Assembly: GCF_013004595.1 (NCBI RefSeq)
Contig: NZ_JABEMC010000002.1
Coordinates: forward strand, 310,001-374,000
Direction of reading: 5' to 3'
Source of the DNA: Brevibacterium luteolum
Lineage (GTDB): Bacteria; Actinomycetota; Actinomycetes; Actinomycetales; Brevibacteriaceae
DNA length: 64,000 nucleotides
Shown: one piece after another, positions 16,533-24,536 of the stretch
Numbering within the stretch: position 1 is the first letter of the stretch
How the letters are laid out: the number at the start of each line of letters is the position of its first letter
Position numbers and translations under genes: made by a program
Notes under the pieces: model-generated
Told to the model about the DNA's origin: nothing
Databases searched by the model: none
The model's input: only the letters and a program-made list of their open reading frames with translations

Positions 16533-16548
16533 CGTCCCCGCGGGGACG
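16533..16548. repeat. Dispersed GC palindrome, copy 5 (16 bp)
   Basis: CGTCCCCGCGGGGACG in the gap between the TRIC gene start and the end of the cyclodeaminase-like gene. Confidence 0.8.
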
Positions 16549-16583
16549 TGGTTGGGGCGTCGAACGATCTGGAAAGTCGGTAC

Positions 16584-17507
16584 TCAGCCGTCGACGGCGT
16601 CGGCGAGCGCGGTGAGGAGGGCGACCTCGGTGCCGGCTAAGCCGCGGGAGAGGTACACGCGGCGGCCGTCGGTGCGCGGGCGGACCTCGTTGTTGGCGAT
16701 CTGGCCGAGCGGGATGATCGCCTCGGCCCCGCCGGGCGGCAGCAGCGCCTCTGGGTCGGCCAGGTGCTGGTCGCGTGCGTCGGTGACGACGTAGGCGCCG
16801 GTGAGCAGGTCGTCAGGGATCTCCGAGCCCGAGGCGGCGGCTGGCCCGAGAGTGGAGATGAGGCAGTCCTCGGCAAGCCAGCTGGTGTCGATGACCGGGG
16901 TCTGGGAGGTGGTGGCGAGAATGACGATGCTTGCCTCGCGCACCGCCTCTTCGGCGGTCTCCACGGCCGTGGCGGTGAGACCGTAGCTGCTGGCGGCATG
17001 TTCAGCCAGTTCAGCGCGGCGTTTGAGAGTCGGCGCGTAGATGCGCACGTCCTCGATCCCGACGACTGCGCGCAGCGCCCACAGCTGCTGGGCGGCCTGC
17101 CGGCCGGCGCCGATGAGTGCGACCCGGTGCGGGCCATCGCCTGCGACATAGCGGGCGGCCGCACCGCCGAGCGCGCCGGTGCGGCGGTTGCCGAGCAGGG
17201 AGCCCACCGCGATCGCCTCGAGCGCGCCGGTCTCCCGGTTGAAGGCCGTGACGAGCTGCTCTTCTTCTGCGCCACCGGGAAGCTGCCGGTCGCGCACATA
17301 GGACCGGTAGCCCAGATGCGTGGTGGTCGCACCGGCTGTGATGACGAGGGTGCCAGCATCGAGGCCGGCCGCCTGCAGCGGTGCGCGCAGCCGGGGCGGG
17401 CAGGCGAACTCGTCTCGTCCATCGGCGGCGAGCGCGGCGCACATCGTGTCGACGGCCAGGCGCGGGGTCAGGCGGGTGCGGATATCGGCGTCGGTGAAGA
17501 TGCGCAT
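16584..17507 (-). CDS. Ornithine cyclodeaminase / mu-crystallin family protein
   Basis: NAD(P)-dependent enzyme of 307 residues from the ornithine cyclodeaminase, alanine dehydrogenase and ketimine reductase superfamily. Visible are the Rossmann loop (HRVALIGAGRQAAQQLWAL), the substrate-side GYRSYV and the later VILATTSQTPVI and LGPAAASGSEIPDDLL segments. The substrate is uncertain. The start is ATG 17507 (MRIFTDADIR), the usual N-terminus of the family. A CGGCTTAGCCG word encodes Gly-Leu-Ala near the C-terminus. Together with the phospho-lyase and kinase it suggests local amino-acid catabolism, but no operon link is visible. Confidence 0.87.
   Translation of the reverse strand: MRIFTDADIRTRLTPRLAVDTMCAALAADGRDEFACPPRLRAPLQAAGLDAGTLVITAGATTTHLGYRSYVRDRQLPGGAEEEQLVTAFNRETGALEAIAVGSLLGNRRTGALGGAAARYVAGDGPHRVALIGAGRQAAQQLWALRAVVGIEDVRIYAPTLKRRAELAEHAASSYGLTATAVETAEEAVREASIVILATTSQTPVIDTSWLAEDCLISTLGPAAASGSEIPDDLLTGAYVVTDARDQHLADPEALLPPGGAEAIIPLGQIANNEVRPRTDGRRVYLSRGLAGTEVALLTALADAVDG
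16634..16644. repeat. CGGCTTAGCCG word, copy 5
   Basis: In frame in the cyclodeaminase-like gene on the minus strand as GGC-TTA-GCC. Confidence 0.7.
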
Positions 17508-17688
17508 GCCACTGAGTCTAGGCCGCTGCCAGGAACCCGGCCAGACTGTCCGACCAGGCTGTCCGGCCAGGGAACTCTGAGGTTCGGCTGACTGATATTC
17601 CAGCTTCGCTTGCTTGTGTGGGTCATGGCCGGTCACCCACGGCCGGTCGGAGAACGCACAGATCCCAAGTCGTCAGAAAGGTGGATCC

Positions 17689-18408
17689 ATGTCCTCCGCA
17701 ATCCCCGCCCCCTCGACCACAACCCCCTCGACCACGGCGCCGACCCAGCGCCGCCGCACCTTTCTCGCCGCAGCAGTCGGCACCGCTGCAGGCATCGGCC
17801 TGCTCGCCGGTGGGCTCTCCCCTGCCGCCGCCCACGCTGCCCAGGCGACCACCGCCTCGGGAACGGTCGCCGAGCAGTCAGCCGAACAGGCCGCCGAACG
17901 CACCTACAGCTCACCGGTGCCGGCCGGTGCCGGCGCCCCGACCAGCGTGTTCGGCCCACGCGGCGACTCCTTCCACCTCGGCACCGATTACGGGGTGGCC
18001 ACCGGCACCCCGATCACCGCGGTGACCGACGGCGAGGTGCTGCGCGTCGAGACCGGCAAGAAGGTCGGCGACACGAGCCCGAGCTCCGCGCTCAAGCACC
18101 ACACCGGCAACGGTGTCGTCGTCAAGCACGGCGAGATCAGCGGTGATGAGATGTACAGCTACTACGGCCACCTGAGCGAGGTCGACGTCAAGCCCGGTGA
18201 CAAGGTCAAGGCCGGTTCGGTCGTCGGCAAGGCCGGCAACACCGGCAACAGCACCGGCCCGCACCTGCACTTCGGCGTCATGGTCAACAGCGATGAGCCG
18301 AACGGCGCGAAGTGGAAGTCCGCGACGAACACCGGGTTCATAGACCCGCACGACTGGCTCAAGCGCAAGGGCGTCAACGCCGGCTCCGATGCGCCGGTGA
18401 CCCCGTAA
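17689..18408 (+). CDS. Tat-exported M23 (LytM) metallopeptidase
   Basis: Secreted peptidoglycan hydrolase or factor of 239 residues. The N-terminus has a Thr/Pro-rich lead and a twin-arginine-like signal (QRRRTFLAAAVGTAAGIGLLAGG), followed by AHA and a probable cleavage region near residue 50. The M23 zinc ligands are visible as HLGTDYG (His-x3-Asp) and HLHFG, so the domain is predicted active. Lysis of peptide cross-links in peptidoglycan is expected. The start at 17689 has AAAGG 7 bp upstream. The 181-bp upstream gap contains a GTGGGT/ACCCAC inverted repeat of unknown meaning. Confidence 0.9.
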   Translation: MSSAIPAPSTTTPSTTAPTQRRRTFLAAAVGTAAGIGLLAGGLSPAAAHAAQATTASGTVAEQSAEQAAERTYSSPVPAGAGAPTSVFGPRGDSFHLGTDYGVATGTPITAVTDGEVLRVETGKKVGDTSPSSALKHHTGNGVVVKHGEISGDEMYSYYGHLSEVDVKPGDKVKAGSVVGKAGNTGNSTGPHLHFGVMVNSDEPNGAKWKSATNTGFIDPHDWLKRKGVNAGSDAPVTP

Positions 18409-18443
18409 CCTGCACATACCCGCGCACGCTGTGTGCATGAGAC

Positions 18444-18476
18444 CCGCGCCCGAGGTGGGACCCGCCTCGGGCGCGG
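18444..18476. terminator. Bidirectional hairpin terminator
   Basis: Perfect 12-bp inverted repeat (CCGCGCCCGAGG and CCTCGGGCGCGG) with an 8-9 base loop between the convergent M23 and acetyltransferase genes. No U tract is visible. The arms contain the recurrent CCGAGG word. Confidence 0.7.
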
Positions 18477-18503
18477 TCGTGTCTTCAGACGAGATGGCGG
18501 GGT

Positions 18504-19004
18504 TCAGGTGAGCAGCAGCTTGTAACCGGTGTGGCTGGCAGTGAAGCCGAGGCGGTCGTAGAAGCGGTGGGCGTCAGCGCGGGAGTGATCGGTGGTGAGC
18601 TGGACGAGACCACAGCCGCGGGAGCGGGCGTGGGCGATCGCCCACGTGAAGAGCGCCGTGCCCAGGCCCTGTCCGCTGTGGTCGGCGCGGATGCGCACGG
18701 CTTCGATCTGGGCACGCAGCATGCCGTGCCGGGAGATGCCGGGAATGAAGGTCAGCTGGCAGGTGCCCACCACCTCGGGCGCGGGGCCAGGAGTTTCGAT
18801 CACGAGGAGGAGCTGACCGGGGTCGGCATCGACAGCGTCGAAGGCCTGCCGGTAAGCGTCATCGACAGTAGCGGACTCGCGTGACTGCCCGAGCGGGTCG
18901 TCGGCAAGCAGCGCGACGATCGCTGGAAGGTCTCCTGCGCTGGCGCGACGGACGGTGAACTCTGCACCATCGCGAGTGGTCAGGCGGGTGAGCGACTCGG
19001 TCAT
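18504..19004 (-). CDS. GNAT-family N-acetyltransferase
   Basis: Acetyltransferase of 166 residues. The acetyl-CoA pyrophosphate loop is IRADHSGQGLGTALF (around residues 104-118), the preceding strand is AQIEAVRI, and HRFYDRLGFTASHTGYKL is the typical GNAT C-terminal motif. The start at ATG 19004 gives MTESLTRLTTRDG. The substrate is unknown. It is downstream of, and probably co-transcribed with, the YjiH gene (22-bp gap). Confidence 0.9.
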   Translation of the reverse strand: MTESLTRLTTRDGAEFTVRRASAGDLPAIVALLADDPLGQSRESATVDDAYRQAFDAVDADPGQLLLVIETPGPAPEVVGTCQLTFIPGISRHGMLRAQIEAVRIRADHSGQGLGTALFTWAIAHARSRGCGLVQLTTDHSRADAHRFYDRLGFTASHTGYKLLLT

Positions 19005-19026
19005 GGCATCAGTGTCGCACGCCTGG

Positions 19027-20346
19027 TCAGAGCAGCAGGTGGGCCAGCGGGGCGGCGATGAGGATCGATAGGGCGACGCGTTCGAACCAGATGACCACGA
19101 GGTGCCACAGCTTGATCGGGATGTCGGTGGCGAGGATCGACGGCACCATGGCGGAGAAGAAGATGATGCCTGAGACCGAGATGATGCCGACGACGAAGCG
19201 GGTGACGAGCGACTCGACATCGGCGACCTGGGTGGAGGGCAGGAACATCTCGACGAGGCCGAGCGAAAGCGCCTGGCCGGCCAGCAGCGGTTCGCTCATC
19301 CGGGTGATCCAGGTGAACGGGTAGAACAGGTAGCCGAACCATTCGAAGAGCGGCGTGTGCTTTGCCAGCAGCAGGCCGATGAGCCCGACCGACAGGATCG
19401 AGGGCAGGATCGAGGCGGCCATGTAGATGCCGTCGCGGAAGTTCAGCAAGATGTTGCGCCCGAAGCTCGGCGCACGGTCGAGCGCCTCAAGGGCTTCACC
19501 CCAGGCCGCGCGCAGGCGGGATCCGGCAGGCTTCTCCTCCGGCTGCGGGGTCGCTTCATGCCAGTAGTCGTGCGGGATCGTCGACAGCGGCGGGATGCGC
19601 ACGGTGATCGCGGTGACGAGGAAGGTGACGAACAGGGTGGTGAAGAAGTACAGCAGCCAGTGGTCCATGAGATCGAGCGCACTGGCGACGATGATCATGA
19701 AAGTCGCTGACACCGTCGAGAAGCCGGTGGCGATGATCGCGGCCTCACGGCCGGTGTACTTGCCCTGGTGGTAGACGCGGTTGGTGATGAGCAGGCCGAG
19801 GGAATAGGACCCGACGAAGGAGGCGACCGCGTCGATCGCCGAGCGGCCGGGAGTGCGCCAGACCGGGCGCATGATCGGCTGGACGAGCACGCCGATGAAC
19901 TCCATGAGCCCGTAGCCGACGAGCATCGCCAGGAAGATCGCACCGACCGGGACGATGAGACCCACGGAGATGACGAGCTTCTCCCACAGGAACGGCCCGA
20001 TGTCCTCAGCCGCCAGCCAGGCCGGCGGGGAGGTGAGGATGAGGATCGCGACGATAAGACCTGCGATGTTGAGGAAGGAGAACACGGTGCGGGTCGGCGA
20101 GTCCCGCCAGCTGCCGGTCAGGAACGGGCGTACAGTGCCCAGCAGGATGAGAGCCAGCACGATGAACGGCACGACCGGTGCGGCGTAGGTCTTGATGCCG
20201 GTGACGATGTGGTCGAGTGGGATCGTGTTGGTGCCGGCAATGGTGATCGGCACGAAGAACATGAAGATGCCGATGGCCGAGAAGACGAAGATGCGCCAGA
20301 TGCCCCGCGGCCGGGTCGGGGAGCTCGGTTCGGTGCGTGCCGTCAT
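19027..20346 (-). CDS. YjiH-family membrane protein with nucleoside-recognition (Gate) domain
   Basis: Polytopic membrane protein of 439 residues with about ten TM helices. The pattern FVGSYSLGLLITNRVYHQGKYTGREAAIIATGFSTVSATF is characteristic of YjiH/Gate-domain proteins and includes the conserved Asn-Arg and Gly-Phe-Ser-Thr segments. The family is presumed to transport a solute; the substrate is not established. The ATG at 20346 is preferred over an upstream start at 20403 because a GGAG lies 8 bp before it. It is followed by a GNAT gene on the same strand. Confidence 0.87.
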   Translation of the reverse strand: MTARTEPSSPTRPRGIWRIFVFSAIGIFMFFVPITIAGTNTIPLDHIVTGIKTYAAPVVPFIVLALILLGTVRPFLTGSWRDSPTRTVFSFLNIAGLIVAILILTSPPAWLAAEDIGPFLWEKLVISVGLIVPVGAIFLAMLVGYGLMEFIGVLVQPIMRPVWRTPGRSAIDAVASFVGSYSLGLLITNRVYHQGKYTGREAAIIATGFSTVSATFMIIVASALDLMDHWLLYFFTTLFVTFLVTAITVRIPPLSTIPHDYWHEATPQPEEKPAGSRLRAAWGEALEALDRAPSFGRNILLNFRDGIYMAASILPSILSVGLIGLLLAKHTPLFEWFGYLFYPFTWITRMSEPLLAGQALSLGLVEMFLPSTQVADVESLVTRFVVGIISVSGIIFFSAMVPSILATDIPIKLWHLVVIWFERVALSILIAAPLAHLLL

Positions 20347-20561
20347 GGTCGGTTCTCCGCGGAGGTTCAGTGGAGCTTTCCCGCTCACTGTAACGCACGT
20401 CACCTGTGCTATGAGCGCCCGGGCATGGTTCGCTGTCCGATATCGCGGAATTCCGGCTGGCGTGCCGGGCCGATACTCACAGGCGGGAATGAGCGATTCT
20501 CAGCTCGAATGTCAGCGGTGTTGTTTATGCTTGGGTCAGGGGAGCGAGAAAGGTGAAAGCC

Positions 20562-20906
20562 ATGACGCCGCAGATCCAATGGGAAGACTGTCTCGACAAC
20601 CAATCCATCCTCAACGACCTCACCGAAGCCGCTGAGCAGTCCCGGCGCGAAGTCGCCCGCTGCGAACAGTGCCTGCGCATCACGGCCGGTGATCCGAACC
20701 TCGACGGCGATGAACGCGAAACCCTCATCGAAGCCGCTGACGAAGCCCGCGAATCCCACGCCGAACTCCTCGCCGAACGGCTGCTGCTGGAGGAGAAGCT
20801 CCATTCCGACATCGCGCATCTGACGCGCGAGGCGATCGACGAGTTCGTCCTCGTCTACGGCGAGCGCCAGACGGACTCACCCGGCAGCCCGTCGGCCGGC
20901 GTCTGA
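20562..20906 (+). CDS. Small acidic coiled-coil protein, unknown function
   Basis: Soluble protein of 114 residues, very rich in Glu, Ala and Leu, with two long helices predicted to pair (NDLTEAAEQSRREVARCEQCL and ETLIEAADEARESHAELLAERLLLEEKL). No TM segment, signal or catalytic motif is visible. The ATG at 20562 is preferred, with AAAGG 8 bp upstream; a GTG at 20553 would add three residues. It is not in an obvious operon. I do not recognise the family. Confidence 0.7.
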   Translation: MTPQIQWEDCLDNQSILNDLTEAAEQSRREVARCEQCLRITAGDPNLDGDERETLIEAADEARESHAELLAERLLLEEKLHSDIAHLTREAIDEFVLVYGERQTDSPGSPSAGV

Positions 20907-20935
20907 CAAACACCGCCGCTGCCATCGCCGAACCG

Positions 20936-20967
20936 CTACACTGACCCAGGTGCTGCCGCCTGGGGGT
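20936..20967 (+). promoter_or_regulatory. Promoter -10 and 5' hairpin of the SMR pair
   Basis: TACACT at 20936-20941 fits a -10 box. The transcript would begin near a hairpin, CCCAGG (20945-20950) pairing with CCTGGG (20959-20964), in a leader of about 75 bases before the GTG at 21025. I could not match it to a guanidine riboswitch consensus. Confidence 0.3.
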
Positions 20968-21024
20968 CGCGTGATGCCCGGGCTGTGCACCTGAGATGAC
21001 GCTGCACATGACGGGAGGATTCCG

Positions 21025-21420
21025 GTGGCCGGGACGGCTGAAGCACCACGGCGGCTGCGCGGCTGGATGCTGCTCATCGTCGCGATCATCGCCGAGGTGT
21101 CCGGGTCGCTGTCGCTCAAGGGCGCGCTGACCCACCCGGCGCTCTACGCCGTCGTGGTGGCCGGCTTCCTCATCGCTTTCACGTGCCTGGCCGGGGTGCT
21201 GCGCGCCGGCATCAGCCTGGGGGTCGCCTACAGCGTGTGGGCGGCCTTCGGAGTCGCGCTCACCGCGGTGCTCTCGGTCATCATCTACGCCGAGCCGTTC
21301 TCCTGGCTCATGGGTGCAGGCATCATCGTCATCATCGCCGGGGTGCTGTGCATCGAACTCGGCGCCCACGCCGCGAACCGTTCAGTCGATGGGCTCGGAA
21401 CCGCTGAGGGGCCGGCATGA
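21025..21420 (+). CDS. SMR-family efflux subunit, first of a pair
   Basis: Small multidrug resistance family membrane protein of 131 residues with four TM helices. The membrane-embedded Glu that couples proton exchange is in IIAEVSGSL (TM1). LGVAYSVWAAFGVALTAVLS is the conserved TM3 region. The start is GTG 21025, with GGGAGG 8 bp upstream. A polar tail follows TM4. Its stop overlaps the ATG of a second SMR gene, so the two are translated together and probably form a heterodimer like EbrAB or YkkCD. The substrate is undetermined. Confidence 0.92.
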   Translation: MAGTAEAPRRLRGWMLLIVAIIAEVSGSLSLKGALTHPALYAVVVAGFLIAFTCLAGVLRAGISLGVAYSVWAAFGVALTAVLSVIIYAEPFSWLMGAGIIVIIAGVLCIELGAHAANRSVDGLGTAEGPA

Positions 21421-21731
21421 TCGCCTGGGTGTTCCTCACCGCTGCGATCGTCTCCGAGGTCGCCGGCACCCTGTGCCTGCGCATGGCCGTCACCGGCGGC
21501 CGCATCTGGTACGCCGCCGTCGGCCTCGGCTATGTCATCGCGTTCTCGTGCCTGTCGCTCACACTTGCCAGCGGCATGGATCTGGCCGTCGCCTACGGCA
21601 TCTGGGCCGCCGGGGGTGTCGCCCTGACCGCGCTGCTGTCTCACCTGCTCTTCCGCGAACCGCTCACCTGGGTGATGGGATTGGGCATTGTGCTCGTGGC
21701 AACCGGTGTGCTGATGGTTGAACTCGGATAG
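21417..21731 (+). CDS. SMR-family efflux subunit, second of a pair
   Basis: SMR protein of 104 residues with four TM helices and almost no extra tail. The coupling Glu is in AAIVSEVAGTLCL (TM1), and MDLAVAYGIWAAGGVALTALLS marks TM3. The 4-bp ATGA overlap with the previous gene and the difference in tail length support a heteromeric pair with opposite topologies. Confidence 0.92.
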   Translation: MIAWVFLTAAIVSEVAGTLCLRMAVTGGRIWYAAVGLGYVIAFSCLSLTLASGMDLAVAYGIWAAGGVALTALLSHLLFREPLTWVMGLGIVLVATGVLMVELG

Positions 21732-21803
21732 GGGCTGAGTACCCCGCCGCCGAGGTGGTCCTGGCGCAGTCTGGCAGCATGCCGTCAGCGTCCGGTCCCG
21801 TCG

Positions 21804-22343
21804 TTGCAGAGGCAGCCAGGACCGTGCACGATCTTCGGTGCTCGGGTTCCCGAGTCCGTTCCTGCGGTGGTCTGGTCAGCTGGCCGCGATCTCAACCCCC
21901 TCGACGTCACCGGCGAGTCGGATCTGCGATGGCTGGAGTCGCTCGTCTGGCCCGAGCACGAGGCTCGAAGGCAACGGCTGCGGGCAGCCGCTCAGATCGT
22001 CGCCGCAGACCCGCCGCGAATTGTCACCGGGAATCTGCTCACCGACCTCGATTCCCTCATCGCCGAGGCTCCGGCAGAAGCGACCGTCGTTGTGTTCCAC
22101 TCGGCGGTGCTCGCCTACGTGCATGCAGAAGCCCGCCGAAAGTTTGCTGATTCGATGGCCGCGCAGCCCTCAGTGGTGTGGATCAGCAATGAAGGCGCAG
22201 GCGCGTTCCCGGAATTCGATGAAAGCGTCGCCCAGCAGGCCAAGGGACGGTTCGTCCTCGCAGTCGACGGCGAACCCGTCGCATTCACTGGACCGCATGG
22301 TCAGTCGTACCGGGGACTCACCCCGAGACCCGCCGACTTCTAG
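21804..22343 (+). pseudogene. Truncated DUF2332 family gene (C-terminal part only)
   Basis: The frame encodes the C-terminal half of a DUF2332 protein: SAGRDLNPLDVTGESDLRWLESLVWPE, then TVVVFHSAVLAYV and VVWISNEGAGAFPE. DUF2332 proteins are normally about 320-350 residues, and the N-terminal half is absent. Bases 21732-21850 upstream show no matching frame, and there is no clear ribosome-binding site. It looks like a 5'-deleted remnant, although a short functional protein cannot be excluded. Confidence 0.65.
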
Positions 22344-22415
22344 GCAAGACCCACAGCCGCTACCCCGGGTCTATTGCCGACGCTCAAGATAGAGAAATTC
22401 CTCTTCCCTCAAAGC

Positions 22416-22432
22416 GTATTACGTAATACAAT
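22416..22432 (+). promoter_or_regulatory. Operator palindrome over the -10 of the toxin-antitoxin module
   Basis: Perfect 14-bp palindrome GTATTACGTAATAC (22416-22429) overlapping a -10 box TACAAT (22427-22432), 7 bp before the ATG. This is the expected place for autorepression by a ribbon-helix-helix antitoxin. The surrounding 60 bp are clearly AT-richer than the rest of the region. Confidence 0.65.
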
Positions 22433-22439
22433 AAGAAGT

Positions 22440-22700
22440 ATGTCGAAGCGCATTATCAATGGACACGAAGTCTCGGACGAGCAAGTACAGGCCTGGGCAG
22501 ACGAAGCAGAAGCCGGTTACGACGTCGATCAGCTGAAGCGGCGCTGGGGACGGCCACCCCGTGCTGAGAAGGCCTCCCAGGTCATTCCGACACGCTTTTC
22601 CGACTCCGAGCTGGCAGAGCTGATGGAGCGCGCGGATCGCGAGGGCATGGACCGCTCGACCGCAATCCGCACTGCAGTGCGAGAGTGGTCAGCAAAGTGA
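22440..22700 (+). CDS. Ribbon-helix-helix (CopG-like) antitoxin
   Basis: Protein of 86 residues. The C-terminal part is a ribbon-helix-helix DNA-binding domain (QVIPTRFSDSELAELMERADREGMDRSTAIRTAVREW); the N-terminus (VSDEQVQAWADEAEAGYDVDQLKRRWGRPPR) would contact the toxin. The ATG is 7 bp from a -10 box, so the mRNA is almost leaderless. The toxin gene overlaps the stop by 4 bp. It probably represses its own operon through the palindrome at 22416. Confidence 0.8.
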   Translation: MSKRIINGHEVSDEQVQAWADEAEAGYDVDQLKRRWGRPPRAEKASQVIPTRFSDSELAELMERADREGMDRSTAIRTAVREWSAK

Positions 22701-22936
22701 TCATCTCGCCATCGGCTCGAAAGCACGGGATCAGCGATGAAGACGCCTTGTGCGCCGCGACGGCAGTTCTCGCCGGTGGCCCACTGGATGACGAGCACCC
22801 GCGACGGGAACTGCGCATCGGTCTCGACATTAAGGGAAGACTCCTCGAAATTGTGGTGCTCATATGGGACGACGGAGAGATTGAGATCATCCATGCGATG
22901 AAGGCACGAGCCGAATATCGCCGCCTCGTGTTCTGA
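22697..22936 (+). CDS. Small toxin-like protein paired with the RHH antitoxin
   Basis: Protein of 79 residues when started at the GTG overlapping the antitoxin stop (GTGA); another GTG at 22685 is possible. It has a beta-rich core (ELRIGLDIKGRLLEIVVLIWDDGEIEIIHAMKARAEYRRLV) resembling small toxin-like partners of CopG-type antitoxins and, loosely, BrnT. An RNase-type toxin is an inference; no catalytic residue can be assigned with confidence. Confidence 0.7.
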   Translation: MIISPSARKHGISDEDALCAATAVLAGGPLDDEHPRRELRIGLDIKGRLLEIVVLIWDDGEIEIIHAMKARAEYRRLVF

Positions 22937-23020
22937 CGTCACGGCAGCCAGATCGGTGACGGCTTCGCGATCCACGACGCGTTTCACGACTTCTGTTCGC
23001 CCGCCGACCGCAACGCCCCG

Positions 23021-24367
23021 TCAGTGCGGCATGTTCGCAAAGCGCGAGCGCGCACCCTGGAAGGCGACCTTGATCTCGCCGGTCGGGCCGTTGCGGTGCT
23101 TGGCGACGATGATGTCGGCCTCACCGGCGTGCGGGGACTCCGGATCGTACATGTCCTCACGGTGGATCAGCAGCACCATATCGGCATCCTGCTCGATCGA
23201 ACCGGACTCGCGCAGATCCGAGATCATCGGCCGCTTGTCGGTGCGCTGCTCAGAGGACCGGTTGAGCTGCGAGAGCGCGATGACCGGAACCTCGAGCTCC
23301 TTGGCCAGCAGCTTGAGCGACCGGGAGAACTCCGAGACCTCCTGCTGACGCGACTCCACACGTTTGCCGGATGACATCAGCTGCAGGTAGTCGATGACGA
23401 TGAGCTGCAGATCGTGCTGCTGTTTGAGCCGGCGGCACTTCGCGCGGATCTCGGTCAGCGCCATGTTCGGCGAGTCGTCGATGTACAGCGGCGCATCGTG
23501 CATCCGCGACATCTTCGCCGCCAGCGTCGTCCAGTCCTGTTCGGAGACCTCACCCCGGCGCAGGTTCTGCAGCGGCACCCCGGATTCGGCGCTGAGCAGG
23601 CGCATCGACAGCTCCTGCTTGCCCATCTCCAGGGAGAAGATGACGGTGCACTGACGCGCGGCGATCGCCGCCGAGCGGGCCATATCGAGGGCCAGCGTCG
23701 ACTTGCCAACGCCAGGGCGGGCAGCGATGACGATCATCTGGCCCGGATGCAGACCGTTGGTGAGGTCATCGAACTCGGTGAAGCCGGTCGGCACGCCCAC
23801 GGTGTCATCGCCGTGCTCGCCCATCCGCTCGATCTCGTTGGCAGTGCTCTCCATGATCTCGCCGAGGCGCACATAGTCCTCAGCGGTGCGCCGCTCGGTG
23901 ACCTGGTAGATCTCGGCCTGCGCGCGATTGACCAGATCGTCGGTGTCGCCCTCGGCGTCGTAGCCCATCTGCACGATCCGGGTGCCGGCTTCGACCAGCT
24001 TGCGCAGCATCGCGCGTTCGCGCACGATCTGGGCATAGTAGCCGGCGTTCGCCGCAGTCGGCACCGAGGCGATGAGCGTGTGCAGGTAGGTTGCCCCGCC
24101 CACTCGGGCCAGCGACCCGGCCTTCTGCAGGGCGTTGGCGACGGTGACCGCGTCGGCGGGCTCACCGCGGGCGTAGAGGTCGAGGATGACGTCGTAGATC
24201 GTCTCGTTGGCCGGCTTGTAGAAGTCCTCGCCGCGCACCGTTTCGACAACGTCTGCGATCGCGTCCTTCGACAGCATCATGCCACCGAGGATCGACTCCT
24301 CGGCATCGAGATCCTGGGGCGGGGTCCGCATTCCGGCCTCTGCCCGCTGCCACTGATCGTCTGTCAT
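23021..24367 (-). CDS. dnaB: Replicative DNA helicase DnaB
   Basis: Hexameric 5'-3' helicase of 448 residues that unwinds DNA at the replication fork. The N-terminal domain (DLDAEESILGGMMLS) binds primase. The RecA-like domain has Walker A ARPGVGKST, Walker B LIVIDYLQLM, the arginine-finger region and the C-terminal VAKHRNGPTG. No intein is present. The start at ATG 24367 has AAAGG 8 bp upstream; an upstream in-frame start at 24427 is less likely. The gene stands alone here, some 10 kb from the rpsF-ssb-rpsR-rplI operon with which it often clusters. Its probable loader, DciA, is at 60816. Confidence 0.97.
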   Translation of the reverse strand: MTDDQWQRAEAGMRTPPQDLDAEESILGGMMLSKDAIADVVETVRGEDFYKPANETIYDVILDLYARGEPADAVTVANALQKAGSLARVGGATYLHTLIASVPTAANAGYYAQIVRERAMLRKLVEAGTRIVQMGYDAEGDTDDLVNRAQAEIYQVTERRTAEDYVRLGEIMESTANEIERMGEHGDDTVGVPTGFTEFDDLTNGLHPGQMIVIAARPGVGKSTLALDMARSAAIAARQCTVIFSLEMGKQELSMRLLSAESGVPLQNLRRGEVSEQDWTTLAAKMSRMHDAPLYIDDSPNMALTEIRAKCRRLKQQHDLQLIVIDYLQLMSSGKRVESRQQEVSEFSRSLKLLAKELEVPVIALSQLNRSSEQRTDKRPMISDLRESGSIEQDADMVLLIHREDMYDPESPHAGEADIIVAKHRNGPTGEIKVAFQGARSRFANMPH

Positions 24368-24460
24368 CGGCGCCTTTCCATCAGCTGTCTGCTGTCCCAC
24401 TGTAGCCGCTCGGGAACCAGCCGACATATCGCCCGCAGGCGGGTGTGAACGGCCCGCACG

Positions 24461-24498
24461 CGAGGTGCCGGTCGCGTGTGGACGCGACCGGCACCTCG
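24461..24498 (-). terminator. Strong hairpin terminator after the cytochrome b gene
   Basis: Perfect 17-bp inverted repeat (CGAGGTGCCGGTCGCGT and its complement) with a GTGG loop, 39 bp past the stop of the minus-strand cytochrome gene and before dnaB. Confidence 0.85.
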
Positions 24499-24536
24499 GC
24501 GACGGCGACTGTGGAGACTGGCTGCGCCAGCCGGAA

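Noticed and set aside
17508-17688. c-di-AMP (ydaO) riboswitch before the M23 peptidase gene
   Set aside because: The gap has a GTGGGT/ACCCAC inverted repeat but not the conserved ydaO segments.
20907-21024. Guanidine riboswitch (ykkC types) upstream of the SMR pair
   Set aside because: No match to the conserved ACGR or ykkC core could be seen; kept only as an undefined hairpin leader.
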